Shown here: one piece after another, positions 6,509 through 15,307 of the stretch
Layout of the letters: every line of letters begins with the position of its first letter
How positions within the stretch are numbered: the first letter of the stretch is position 1
From: Candidatus Krumholzibacteriia bacterium
GTDB lineage: Bacteria; Krumholzibacteriota; Krumholzibacteriia; Krumholzibacteriales; Krumholzibacteriaceae
NCBI GenBank assembly: GCA_028706585.1
Contig: JAQTVX010000002.1
Span: 1 to 29,427, forward strand
Length of the DNA: 29,427 nt
Reading direction: 5' to 3'
The notes under the pieces: generated by a model
Told to the model about the DNA's origin: nothing
The model's input: only the letters and a program-made list of their open reading frames with translations
Database searches by the model: none
Translations under genes and position numbers: made by a program

Positions 6509-8794
6509 TCAAGTGTGGATCTTGGATCTCGCCTCGTGCACGAGCTCGGCGGCCGTCGATGATTCACCGGGATAGGTGGCGTATCCGTCTGCGGCGAAGA
6601 CGGATGCCGGATCATATCCTTTTTCCGCCAGCTTCGCGGCGAGAAAAGCCTTGATTCGGTTCTCCAAGAACCCCATTCGCTGATAGCCCTCCACCGACAG
6701 GATCATGAAGATATCGGGCTCGGTCCACGAGAAGAAATCGGTTTTTCTCACCTGCTTGCGAATGCCCATACTGAGCTCATTCACCAGGCTCAGAGTTTCC
6801 TGATAACGTTTGTTAAACAACGCCCTTAATCCATTGATAGTAAATACGGTAACAACGAAGCCGTGATGATATCTTTCCGCCCTCTCGATTTCTTCGTTTA
6901 TCCTCTCGAGCATAAGCCGCTGGTTGTATTTCAGCAGGTCATCGAAGGTGAAAGATTCGGTCTCGCGCCTTTTCCCCTCCGCTCTGGCGAGCATCGGAGC
7001 TACGAGGTCGTCGACCCGCTCAAGGAGCTCTATCTCGTGCTCGCCAAATATGGATGAATCGAGCGGCGTCGTCGGCACCTTGTCGTATCCAATATACACG
7101 GCACTCACATCATCCGATCTGAATAGTGGATATCCTATTACGGAACGATGGAACGGCGGTTTATCGACCAGGTTCACATCTGACGACAGATAGCTTATAC
7201 ATACGGGCTCCCATTTCGCCCGCACCGTCTCGAGCATTTCGGAGTCGTACTCGAGTCTCTTGCGTCGCTCCATCTCATCCTCCGGGAACTGGTGATAGGC
7301 CGACTCTCTGCGTTCAGGCCCTTCGTAATGAAGGCTACCCATGGAGGCATTGATAAGCGACGAGAGAATTCCGGGCAGTCTCCTGATCTTGGAGGAAAGA
7401 TCCTCCATAGCCATGAAGGTCGGTGCGAGCGAAGAGAGCTCCTCGAAGCTCTCGAGCTTCCTCGACTGCCTCAACTCCCTGATCTGCGCGTAAGTGAAGA
7501 AACCGACTTGAAACCGGAGTGCGTCCTTCAGCCTGAAGAACCTCTGCAAAGCGTTCAAGCTTGAGAATTCGATCGCCAGAACGCCGAGCGGCTCGTTATG
7601 GATAAGCGGCATATAGATCGAGGTGATGGCGCCTTCACCCAGCTTGAGCTCAAGGGTAGTCTCATGTCGCGCCTCGGTCATCAGGATCTCTTCCCCGCCC
7701 ACGTATGCTCGCGCCAGACTTCCCTTGTTACAGTGAATGCGAGGGCTCTGCGAGTCGACCGGCATCTGCTGATCGCTTCCCCCGAGAATCAGCCAATCGC
7801 CCTCGTCCGTTGCCGTATAGACGGTGGCCGTATCCGCCCTGAGCTTCCCTGCGAGGAATCTGCAGAGCATGGTGAACTTCTCATGGAATCCCATCTCGTT
7901 GTGAAAGAGCGTCTCGAGATAATTCCGGATCTGGAACTCGATCTCTCGTATTTCATGCGCATCGATCATGAGGTGCTGGTCGAGTATCGGTGATATCTTG
8001 GACGCCAGAAGAGTGATTGTATCCACGTCGGCATCCTGGAGCTTTTTTTCGTCAAAGCTCGTTGATACGTTGAGTACGCCAAGAAGCTTCGTATCATGAA
8101 CGAGGGCCACGGAGATGGAGCTCTGGATATTCTCTCGCTCGCGGCCTCCACGATAGAGGGGTGTGTCGACTATCTCGGTGATTAGAAGCGGTTTCAGCGT
8201 CTTGGCCACTGTACCGGCTATACCATCTCCGAGCTTCTGCCTCGTGCGTTCGACGATCTCGGCGCTCAGACCGTTTGCATACCCTATGTAGAGCTCCCGG
8301 GTTTCCGCCGAGTAGAGCATTATGGAACCACTGGAGGCACCGACCGCCCGCACCGATATCTCCAGAAGCCACTTGAGGAGCCGCTCCCTGTCCGTTATAT
8401 GGTTCATGTACTGTAATGCTTCATCGAGGTGAGCTGGCCACTGGCGCGAAACCTCCTGCGTCTTGCCGGAGGCTCCCGGAGCGAGATGGCTCACGGCTTC
8501 CGCGGGATTGACTATCCGCTTGCGTTCCCGCTTGAGCAGGTCTATTTCATTCTCGAACAGCTTGCGCTTCTCCGTCACGATAACGTAGTCAGCCTTGAGA
8601 AATGCGCCGAGGAACGAGTCGTCCGAGTACGTGGGAATGCCGACGATCTCGGCTATCTCCAGCGCGACCGAACGTGGATCACGGTCGTAGATCGCGATGA
8701 TTGCGACGCCGGGCGTGCGGTGGAACTCGCTCAGAATATTGAGCTCTTCCTCGCCCCCTCCGAGAATGGCAATCTTTGTCGTTGTTTCGACCAC
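6509..8794 (-). CDS. Rossmann-GAF-GAF-GAF-like-degenerate GGDEF signalling protein
   Basis: 761 residues, predicted cytoplasmic (no signal peptide or membrane helix). Residues 1-100 look like a Rossmann nucleotide-binding domain: IAILGGGEEELNIL glycine-rich loop, then the IIAIYDRDP strand and KADYVIVTEKR. A GAF domain follows (about 122-275, containing GDGIAGTVAKTLKPLLI and GVLNVS), a second (about 290-435, with PLGVLAIEF), and a divergent third GAF-like segment (about 450-605, with SVIGYPLF). The C-terminus (about 610-761) resembles a diguanylate cyclase fold ending ADGYATYPGESSTAAELV, but the GGDEF position reads EPDIF (692-696), so it is unlikely to make c-di-GMP. A GTG start at 8794 has GGAG 6 nt upstream. 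It lies between mutS and mutL. The family is not recognised by name. A sensor or scaffold that binds a nucleotide or small molecule is inference. Confidence 0.78.
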   Translation of the reverse strand: MVETTTKIAILGGGEEELNILSEFHRTPGVAIIAIYDRDPRSVALEIAEIVGIPTYSDDSFLGAFLKADYVIVTEKRKLFENEIDLLKRERKRIVNPAEAVSHLAPGASGKTQEVSRQWPAHLDEALQYMNHITDRERLLKWLLEISVRAVGASSGSIMLYSAETRELYIGYANGLSAEIVERTRQKLGDGIAGTVAKTLKPLLITEIVDTPLYRGGRERENIQSSISVALVHDTKLLGVLNVSTSFDEKKLQDADVDTITLLASKISPILDQHLMIDAHEIREIEFQIRNYLETLFHNEMGFHEKFTMLCRFLAGKLRADTATVYTATDEGDWLILGGSDQQMPVDSQSPRIHCNKGSLARAYVGGEEILMTEARHETTLELKLGEGAITSIYMPLIHNEPLGVLAIEFSSLNALQRFFRLKDALRFQVGFFTYAQIRELRQSRKLESFEELSSLAPTFMAMEDLSSKIRRLPGILSSLINASMGSLHYEGPERRESAYHQFPEDEMERRKRLEYDSEMLETVRAKWEPVCISYLSSDVNLVDKPPFHRSVIGYPLFRSDDVSAVYIGYDKVPTTPLDSSIFGEHEIELLERVDDLVAPMLARAEGKRRETESFTFDDLLKYNQRLMLERINEEIERAERYHHGFVVTVFTINGLRALFNKRYQETLSLVNELSMGIRKQVRKTDFFSWTEPDIFMILSVEGYQRMGFLENRIKAFLAAKLAEKGYDPASVFAADGYATYPGESSTAAELVHEARSKIHT

Positions 8795-8875
8795 TTGCTG
8801 CTCCGTTTATGCTCCCGGGTATTGGACTGATCCGGCCATATTTTGAGCATAATTCGCGCCAGAAGGAATGCTTAG

Positions 8876-11452
8876 CTAGTCTTTGGTCATTCTCTTGAGA
8901 TCCGCGAGGAGCTTGAGGGCGTTCAGCGGCGTAATGCTATCTATATCAATAGAATGCAAACGGTCGCGCAGTGCGTCGGGAGGTTCGAAAAGGGATACCT
9001 GTGCAGCCGGGGGCCCTTGCGGAAGGCTGCCGCCTGCCTGTTCCTTTTCCAGCGCTTCCAGAATCTCCTTTGCACGGTGGATAACGGCTTCCGGAAATCC
9101 GGCGAGGCGGGCGACGTGAATCCCGTAGCTCTTATCGCTCGCCCCTTCGCATATCTTATAGAGGAAAATGATCCCCTCTCCCCATTCCCTTACCTCTACG
9201 CGGAGGTTGCGGGCGTTCGGGAAGCGCTCCGTCAGCCGCGTGAGCTCGTGGTAGTGGGTCGCGAACAGGGTTTTCGGGCGGCATCCGCCGCTACCGAGCA
9301 GGAATTCCGAAACGGCCCAGGCCAGGCTCAGCCCGTCTAGCGTGCTCGTTCCCCGCCCGATCTCGTCCAGAATCACGAGGCTCTTGTCGGTGCAGTTATG
9401 GAGTATCTTCGCCGTCTCCGCCATCTCGACGAGGAAGGTGCTCTGGCCCCTCGCCAGATTATCGCTTGAACCCACGCGCGTGAAGATCCGGTCCAGCAGC
9501 CCCACCGAGGCGCGCGCTGCCGGCACGAAGCTGCCGGCATGCGCAAGCAGCGCGATAAGAGCCGCCTGGCGGATGTACGTGGATTTCCCGCCCATGTTCG
9601 GCCCAGTGATGATCATGAAGCTCTTCTCTTTCAACCGCAGATCGATATCGTTGGGTATAAAATTCTTGCCGGAAATGATCTCGACGACCGGGTGGCGTCC
9701 CTCGGTGATGACCAGATCGTCACCCTCATTGATTTCGGGCCTGCAATAGCTCCGTTCCACCGCGACATCGGCGAGGGCGCAAAGAACATCGATCACCGCG
9801 GCCCCCGCCGCGATCATCTGTATCGATTCGCTTTCGCGCGAGACGTCTTCGCATATTTTGTCGAAGATCTCGCGCTCGAGCTCGATCCGTCTCGTATCGG
9901 CGGTAAGGATAGTCTGTTCACGTTCCTTCAGCTCGCGCGTCACGTATCGTTGCGATGAAACGAGGGTCTGCTTCGCCACGTAATCGCCGGGAACCCGCGA
10001 ATCGTTGGCGCGCGAAACCTCGATATAATAGCCGAACACCCTGTTGTATCCGACCTTGAGCGATGGTATCCCCGTCCGCTCGCGCTCCGATTCCTGAAGA
10101 TGCGCGATCCACGTCTTCCCTTCCTCGGATTCCTTTATGAGAAGATCGAGATCGTCGCGATATCCCCTTTGTATGACTCCTCCGTCCCGAAGATGTGGAG
10201 GACATGCGGCATCAATGCCCCTGGAGATGATGTCGAGGGCTCCTGTTTGCGTCGAAAGATCCGCGGCCGCCTCGCGCAATGCGGCCGCGTGGAAGCGCCG
10301 AGCCGCCTCGGCGATCGCCGGGGCTCGCTCGAGCGCATCGGCCAGGGCGAGAAGCTCGCGCGGACCCGCCTTGCGGGCTGCGATTCTCGAAAGCAGCCGC
10401 TCCACGTCGGGAAAACGCCTGAGGGCAGCCCGTATGGCCCTGAGCCCGGTGTGATCAGCCGTCAGCGACGAGATCGCATCCAGGCGTCTACGAATGGCAT
10501 CGATTCGCCGAGATGGATGCATGAGCCATTTCCGGAGCTCCCGTCCCCCGGCCGCGGTCTCGGTTCTGTCCATATGGTGGATCAAGGTCGTATCAGAAGC
10601 GTTTCCACGTTGAGGCTCAAAGACCTCGAGGTTTCTGAGCGTTTCCAGATCGAGAAACAGGCTATCGCCGGAAACGAGGAGCTTGAGCTCCGTGATGTGG
10701 AGGAGCTGATTGTGCCTTAGCTCCTTGACTAAGGCGAGCAGCGCGCCCGCCGCCGCCGCGGCCAGCGGTTTGTCCTCGAGCCCGAAGCAGGCAAGGTTCG
10801 CGACGCCGAAATGAGCCAGCAGCGTATCGCGCGTCGTCCGCTCCTCGAATTGGAACGGCGGACGCGCGTCGATCGTCGCGCCTGAATCGAGATCTGCGAT
10901 CATGCGGAGAAGCGATCCGGATCCATCGGGAATCACCGCTTCACGGATGCGGGCGCCGGCGAGCATCTGCGCGACGACCGGCATGGAGTCCTCTCCCGCG
11001 CTGAACTCGCCCGTTGAGACGTCCAGGATTGCGAAACCGGTCTTTGCATCCCTATCGAGCAAGGATACTATGTAGTTGTTTTCGCGCTCGACGAGAGTGG
11101 CCGGAGCAATGGTCGTTCCCGGGGTCACGACGTCGCTCACGATGCGCTTCACGACGCCGGATGCGCCTGGCACGTCATCCGCTTGATCGCAGATCACGAC
11201 CTTTCGCCCGAGCTGCAGAAGCTTCGCAATATACGCCTCGGCCGCGTGGATGGGCACGCCGGCCAAAGGCACGGGATTGTCTTTATCCTTGTCGCGTGTC
11301 GTCAACGCAATATTGAGGAGTCGGGAGACCTCTCTGGCATCGTCGTAGAATGTTTCGTAGAAATCCCCGACCTGGAAAAAGAGAATCCCGTCGCCGTGCC
11401 GGCTCTTGATCTCCCGGTACTGGTTCATGAGAGGGGTGAGACGAAAGCTCAT
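8876..11452 (-). CDS. mutS: DNA mismatch recognition ATPase MutS
   Basis: 858 residues, the normal length for bacterial MutS1. It binds mismatches and small loops and recruits MutL. The mismatch-reading Phe-x-Glu is present as F31-Y-E33 in GDFYETFYDDA. The connector, lever and clamp regions follow (clamp about 430-540, with RVFGYYIEVSRAN). The ATPase has Walker A GPNMGGKST (617-625), the STFLVEM segment (671-677), Walker B/D-loop VILDEIGRGTST (693-704) and the ATHYHEL switch. A helix-turn-helix dimerisation tail ends the protein (SITPLNALKLLADL). The ATG at 11452 abuts the stop of the TPR-SPOR gene without a clear Shine-Dalgarno, suggesting translational coupling. With an endonuclease-type MutL and no MutH seen here, repair is presumably of the methyl-independent kind (inference). 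Confidence 0.98.
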   Translation of the reverse strand: MSFRLTPLMNQYREIKSRHGDGILFFQVGDFYETFYDDAREVSRLLNIALTTRDKDKDNPVPLAGVPIHAAEAYIAKLLQLGRKVVICDQADDVPGASGVVKRIVSDVVTPGTTIAPATLVERENNYIVSLLDRDAKTGFAILDVSTGEFSAGEDSMPVVAQMLAGARIREAVIPDGSGSLLRMIADLDSGATIDARPPFQFEERTTRDTLLAHFGVANLACFGLEDKPLAAAAAGALLALVKELRHNQLLHITELKLLVSGDSLFLDLETLRNLEVFEPQRGNASDTTLIHHMDRTETAAGGRELRKWLMHPSRRIDAIRRRLDAISSLTADHTGLRAIRAALRRFPDVERLLSRIAARKAGPRELLALADALERAPAIAEAARRFHAAALREAAADLSTQTGALDIISRGIDAACPPHLRDGGVIQRGYRDDLDLLIKESEEGKTWIAHLQESERERTGIPSLKVGYNRVFGYYIEVSRANDSRVPGDYVAKQTLVSSQRYVTRELKEREQTILTADTRRIELEREIFDKICEDVSRESESIQMIAAGAAVIDVLCALADVAVERSYCRPEINEGDDLVITEGRHPVVEIISGKNFIPNDIDLRLKEKSFMIITGPNMGGKSTYIRQAALIALLAHAGSFVPAARASVGLLDRIFTRVGSSDNLARGQSTFLVEMAETAKILHNCTDKSLVILDEIGRGTSTLDGLSLAWAVSEFLLGSGGCRPKTLFATHYHELTRLTERFPNARNLRVEVREWGEGIIFLYKICEGASDKSYGIHVARLAGFPEAVIHRAKEILEALEKEQAGGSLPQGPPAAQVSLFEPPDALRDRLHSIDIDSITPLNALKLLADLKRMTKD

Positions 11453-12490
11453 CTATTTCAAGGGGACGACCGTGCCAGCGAGCCCCGTTTTGGATTTGGC
11501 CCTCTCGGCGTCCCGCTCGGCTGATTCCTTCGTTTCGTAGAAGCCAGCGCGAACGCGGTGCCAGACTCGGCCTTCCATCTCTACGCTTTCTATGCGAACG
11601 CCGCGAAGGACGCCCTCCATCTTGGCGGAGACCGCGACAGCATTGCCTCTGGTTTCGAATGATCCGAACTGAATGGTGAATCCTCTGCTCGTTTTGGTCT
11701 CTTTGACCCGTGGTTCCCCCGACTCACCTCCTCCCGGCGTCGTATCATCCTTCGCCTTCGTCTGCGCGAGGAGCTGCATCTTCTCCCTTCCCTTCGCCGC
11801 CTCGAACGATAGAGGGAATTTATCGATGAGAACGCGATATCTTTCGAGTGCCTTTTCCCGGCCGCCGAGCGTTTCGTGGCATTCGCCCAGCTTGAATAAC
11901 GCAATCGGGTTCGGTTGCAATTTGACAATGTCTTCATACTGGGCTATCGCTTCATCGGTCCGCCCGGCCTGCGCGTCGATATCCGCTCGCGCGAGCAAAC
12001 TCCAGATGGTGTATTTCCCTCGCGTTACTCCGGCGAATTCCACCGCGGCGCGTTCATTGTCACCCATCTGTTTGTGACACATGCCCCGGAGGTAGAGCGC
12101 CTCGCCGTCGTCATGATCGCGGCTCTTGGCGCCCTTTGCTTGGAGCAGGGCGAGCGCATTCTCATAATCTCCGGCGGCGTAGCGGATTGAAGCGAGATCG
12201 ATTCGAGCTTTTTGCGCGGCTCTTTCGCTCCCGGACGCAATTACACGAGCGTAGAGAGCTTCGGCCGACGCATAATCAGTTTCTAACCTCGCGAGCATGA
12301 GCACCGCATCATAAAAGGAATCCGCGTCGATCTTCGACGTGTCGGCGGCGAGCTGCTGCCGCGCGCGTTCGTAGTCGCCACGCCTGAACATCTCTTCGGC
12401 GCGCTTCAGAACGCCCGGCGCCGCGCCGGATAGCGTCGTGGTCATGATTATGAGGCACCCGATAGCGATTGCGGAAAAATACCTGTTCAT
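11453..12490 (-). CDS. Exported TPR protein with C-terminal SPOR domain
   Basis: 345 residues from the ATG at 12490, which starts a signal peptide (MNRYF, then hydrophobic residues 6-20, with a likely cleavage near LSGAA). TPR-like helical repeats cover about 27-235 (for example LGECHETLGGREKALERYRVLIDKFP). A low-complexity linker (245-266) leads to a SPOR domain (about 269-345, with FTIQFGSFETRGNA and WHRVRAGFYETKESAE). SPOR domains bind denuded septal peptidoglycan, so a periplasmic, envelope-associated role is expected, while TPRs imply protein partners. The specific function is unknown. A longer frame to 12562 overlaps miaB and would bury the signal peptide. The Shine-Dalgarno is weak. 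The gene sits 49 bp after miaB and abuts mutS, so it is likely co-transcribed with both, although no functional link is obvious. Confidence 0.85.
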   Translation of the reverse strand: MNRYFSAIAIGCLIIMTTTLSGAAPGVLKRAEEMFRRGDYERARQQLAADTSKIDADSFYDAVLMLARLETDYASAEALYARVIASGSERAAQKARIDLASIRYAAGDYENALALLQAKGAKSRDHDDGEALYLRGMCHKQMGDNERAAVEFAGVTRGKYTIWSLLARADIDAQAGRTDEAIAQYEDIVKLQPNPIALFKLGECHETLGGREKALERYRVLIDKFPLSFEAAKGREKMQLLAQTKAKDDTTPGGGESGEPRVKETKTSRGFTIQFGSFETRGNAVAVSAKMEGVLRGVRIESVEMEGRVWHRVRAGFYETKESAERDAERAKSKTGLAGTVVPLK

Positions 12491-12539
12491 ACGTATCGGC
12501 GGGATAATCGTGCTTGATACTGAATACCTTGACTCGCGT

Positions 12540-13856
12540 CTATCGTTCGGCCACCACTTCACCTTCGAACGTGAAGTTGGCCAGTCTGCGCAAAACGACG
12601 AGAACCATGTCCCCTTCCCTCAGATTCTCGCGTGGAACCAGCACGTTCCTGAACTGGGGCGTTCGCCCTTTCAGAAATCGATATTCCCCTTTTTGCGCTG
12701 CACCGTCAAGGAGGATTTCGGCGGTGGCGCCGACCTGAGCACCCAGCATATTGGCACGCTTTTCCATGACGACTGAGTTGAGCGCATGCAGGCGTTCCTT
12801 CTTGGTTTCGGCCGGAACGTCATCGGCAAGCAAGCTCGCGGCCGTTCCGCTCCGCGGCGAGTACTGAAACGTGAACGCCGCGTCGAAACCGGCCTCGCGG
12901 ACCAGGTCGATCGTCTCCCGAAAATCCGCATCGGTCTCCGAGGGAAACCCGACGATGATATCAGTCGTGATCGCGATGTCGGGAACTATCGAGCGCGCCA
13001 TGCGCACCTTTGCTAGATATGTCTCGCGAGAGTAGCCTCGGTTCATTGCCTCGAGAATCCTGTTGCTGCCAGCCTGGACCGGCAGGTGGATGTGGCTGCA
13101 AAAGCGTTTTTCCGCGGCCATCAGCTCAAAAACGTCGGCGCCGACGTCCCGTGGATGGCTTGTGAGGAACCGGAGTCGCCTGATTGGCGTCTCGTCCAGA
13201 ACCTTGCGAGCGAGCTCTCCGAATCCAATGCTGCCGTCGCGAAAGGCAATCACGTTCTGCCCGAGAAGCGTGACCTCACGAGCTCCGCTCTCGGCGAGAC
13301 CGTCTACTTCCTCCATGATCGAGCGAACGCTTCTGCTGCGCACCTTTCCACGCAGGTATGGAACAATGCAGTAGGAACAATAATTCTCGCATCCTCTCGT
13401 GATCGCAACGTATCGCGACACCGGGCCTTCGTGCTTTTCCGGCATCGTTTCGATGACGCTCGAGCCCCCGAGCTCGATGAACACTGAGCGCTCTCCGTTG
13501 TCAACGGCGTTTGAAATCGCCTCGGGAAGCAGGAAGTAGCTATCCGTGCCCGCAACGACTTTCACCGCCGGAACGAGGTCGAAAAGCCGTGCCCCCATGC
13601 GTTGGGCCATGCAACCGCACACGACGATAACCGCCTCGCGATGGCGTGAGAGGTCGAGCAGCCGTCCGATCGCCCTCTGCTCCGCATGTTCACGCACGCT
13701 GCATGTGTTTACAATGATGCAATCCGCTGCGTCCGGCGACCCCACGATCCTATGCCCGCACCCCTCCAGCAGCGCGCCTATTCCATCGGTGTCGTACGCG
13801 TTCATCTGGCATCCGAAGCTCTCGCAATACACAGTCAGCGTTCTCACGATCCGCAT
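12540..13856 (-). CDS. miaB: tRNA-2-methylthio-N6-dimethylallyladenosine synthase MiaB
   Basis: 438 residues. A radical-SAM methylthiotransferase that converts i6A37 to ms2i6A37, acting after MiaA. The N-terminal UPF0004 domain holds the auxiliary cluster cysteines C16 (ESFGCQMN), C52 (NTCSVRE) and C82 (GCMAQR). The radical-SAM motif is C156, C160 and C163 in RGCENYCSYCIVPY. The segment FTFQYSPRSGTAA and the C-terminal TRAM domain (about 375-436) favour MiaB over MtaB or RimO. The coordinates use the ATG at 13856, but GGAG lies only 1 nt before it. An in-frame GTG at 13847 has the same GGAG 10 nt upstream and overlaps the mtaB stop as GTGA, so it may be the true start (435 residues). Lies directly after mtaB. 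Confidence 0.95.
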   Translation of the reverse strand: MRIVRTLTVYCESFGCQMNAYDTDGIGALLEGCGHRIVGSPDAADCIIVNTCSVREHAEQRAIGRLLDLSRHREAVIVVCGCMAQRMGARLFDLVPAVKVVAGTDSYFLLPEAISNAVDNGERSVFIELGGSSVIETMPEKHEGPVSRYVAITRGCENYCSYCIVPYLRGKVRSRSVRSIMEEVDGLAESGAREVTLLGQNVIAFRDGSIGFGELARKVLDETPIRRLRFLTSHPRDVGADVFELMAAEKRFCSHIHLPVQAGSNRILEAMNRGYSRETYLAKVRMARSIVPDIAITTDIIVGFPSETDADFRETIDLVREAGFDAAFTFQYSPRSGTAASLLADDVPAETKKERLHALNSVVMEKRANMLGAQVGATAEILLDGAAQKGEYRFLKGRTPQFRNVLVPRENLREGDMVLVVLRRLANFTFEGEVVAER

Positions 13857-15202
13857 GCTCCGGTCTCGCGCGCGCGCGCGGCATCAGGTTCAAGCGCCAT
13901 CCCATATATCTTCCCGTCCTCGAAGCGATCGACACGCACCGGGACGAGGGACCCGGCACGGGCTTGTCCGCGCGGAATCAACACTTCGCAGTAATTACCC
14001 GTGAGGGATCTGACGAGGGATGATGCATGCCTCACCTGTCCTTCGACGAGCGCGAGCTGTTCTGTGCCGAGCTGCGCCTCGAGAAATACCCGGTTTTTAG
14101 CCTCGCCCAGCGCTATCAGACGACTGCTGCGGGTCTTCTTCACCGCGGGGCTCACGCGATCCATCATAGCCGCCGCCGGAGTCTGAGGACGCGGAGAAAA
14201 GCCGAATACATGAAAGTAACTGATCGGCAACTCCTCGAGAAGCGCGAAGGTGTTCTCGAAGCACTCATCGGATTCTCCTGGAAATCCGACGATGATGTCG
14301 GTTCCGATGGCAATGCCTTCTCTCGCGCGGGCTATTCTATCGATCCGGCTCCTGAAATCCGCGGAGCGATAGGGCCGGTTCATGGCGGAGAGAACACGGT
14401 CGTCTCCGCTCTGGAGTGGGATGTGGAAATGAGGCGCAAGACGGTCGGTCTGCGCGGCAATGTCCAGCAGCGAGGCGCTTACCTCGGTCGGTTCGATACT
14501 GCTCAGACGGATCCGAATCTCGTTCGTTCCTTCGATAATCGCCGAAACAAGCGATGCGAGCGTCATAGGAGGATCGAGGTCCTCGCCATAGCGGCCGATG
14601 TGGACGCCAGTGAGAACGATTTCACGATAACCGTTTCCGCCCAATGCCAGCACCTGGGAGAGCACGACGCCGGCCGGCACGCTCCGGCTCCTCCCCCTCG
14701 CGCGCGGAACGATACAGTAGCTGCAGGCGGCGTTGCAGCCTTCCTGCACCTTGACGAACGCACGCGAATGATCGAAGAAGCGCTGTATGCCCTCTTCATC
14801 CGCGGCGTGGATTCCCATGAGCCGTTGTGGATCGATCCGTCCGACGGCACCGTTTGTGGCCGCCACCTCGTCGAGAATCGCCCCTATCGAGCGCTTGGCA
14901 TCGTTGCCGAGAACGAGGTCCGCCTCACCCATCGCCTCGACGCTTTCCGGTTCGGTCTCAGCATAGCAGCCGGTAACGACTATGAATGCATGGGGCGCGG
15001 CCCTTCGAGTCCGCCGCACAACGTTGCGGCAGCGAGCATCGCTCCTGCCGGTCACGGTGCAGGAGTTGATTATGTAAAAGCTTGCCCCTTCATCGAAACG
15101 GCGGCACCGCCAGCTTCTGCGCTGAAGCGCCTCGCGGATGCACTCAGACTCGTACTGGTTGAGTTTGCATCCCAATGTGAGGATTGAGAACGTCTTTTCC
15201 AT
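13844..15202 (-). CDS. mtaB: tRNA t6A37 methylthiotransferase MtaB
   Basis: 452 residues from the ATG at 15202 (a GTG one codon earlier is also in frame). It adds a methylthio group to t6A37 in ANN-decoding tRNAs, giving ms2t6A. The N-terminal domain has C12 in TLGCKLNQYES, the sequence typical of MtaB, then C48 (NSCTVTG) and C79 (VTGCYAE). The radical-SAM triad is C156, C160 and C163 in EGCNAACSYCIVPRARG, followed by RSRSV. GTDIIVGFPGE and HVFGFSPRPQTPA are further family blocks, and a TRAM-like domain ends the protein. The first gene after the rpsA hairpin, it overlaps miaB by up to 13 bp, pairing the two position-37 methylthiotransferases. No strong Shine-Dalgarno or promoter is evident in the 105-bp gap before it, so read-through from rpsA is possible. 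Confidence 0.94.
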   Translation of the reverse strand: MEKTFSILTLGCKLNQYESECIREALQRRSWRCRRFDEGASFYIINSCTVTGRSDARCRNVVRRTRRAAPHAFIVVTGCYAETEPESVEAMGEADLVLGNDAKRSIGAILDEVAATNGAVGRIDPQRLMGIHAADEEGIQRFFDHSRAFVKVQEGCNAACSYCIVPRARGRSRSVPAGVVLSQVLALGGNGYREIVLTGVHIGRYGEDLDPPMTLASLVSAIIEGTNEIRIRLSSIEPTEVSASLLDIAAQTDRLAPHFHIPLQSGDDRVLSAMNRPYRSADFRSRIDRIARAREGIAIGTDIIVGFPGESDECFENTFALLEELPISYFHVFGFSPRPQTPAAAMMDRVSPAVKKTRSSRLIALGEAKNRVFLEAQLGTEQLALVEGQVRHASSLVRSLTGNYCEVLIPRGQARAGSLVPVRVDRFEDGKIYGMALEPDAARARETGACGS

Positions 15203-15251
15203 CACTTCGTAAAGCGCCAGAGGCGCCCTCGAATCTCCCGCCTGAAACGCC

Positions 15252-15275
15252 GAGAGGGTGGACCTCCACCCCCTC
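15252..15275 (-). terminator. Hairpin downstream of rpsA, likely attenuating terminator
   Basis: On the minus strand GAGGGGGTGGA (15275-15265) pairs with TCCACCCTCTC (15262-15252) with one G-T wobble, giving a stem of about 10 bp and a minimal loop, 32 bp after the rpsA stop. Only GGCGTTTC follows, so the T-run is poor. It may end part of rpsA transcription or protect the rpsA mRNA 3' end while allowing some read-through into mtaB. Confidence 0.5.
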
Positions 15276-15307
15276 GCGATCGGATGTTTTTCGTTTCCAG
15301 AAGCAGC

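Noticed and set aside
6509..8240. Active diguanylate cyclase at the C-terminus of the GAF-domain protein
   Set aside because: The fold resemblance is present, but the signature position reads EPDIF, lacking the two glycines and the catalytic acidic pair, so cyclase activity is not supported.
8795..8875. Promoter between mutS and the GAF-domain gene
   Set aside because: Only weak -10-like AT-rich words (such as TATGGC) without a matching -35 were found. I could not support a call, so read-through from mutS is equally likely.
14027..15187. 386-codon plus-strand open frame opposite mtaB
   Set aside because: Entirely antisense to mtaB, whose cysteine motifs and TRAM-like end fix the real frame. 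No Shine-Dalgarno and no protein-family pattern was seen.
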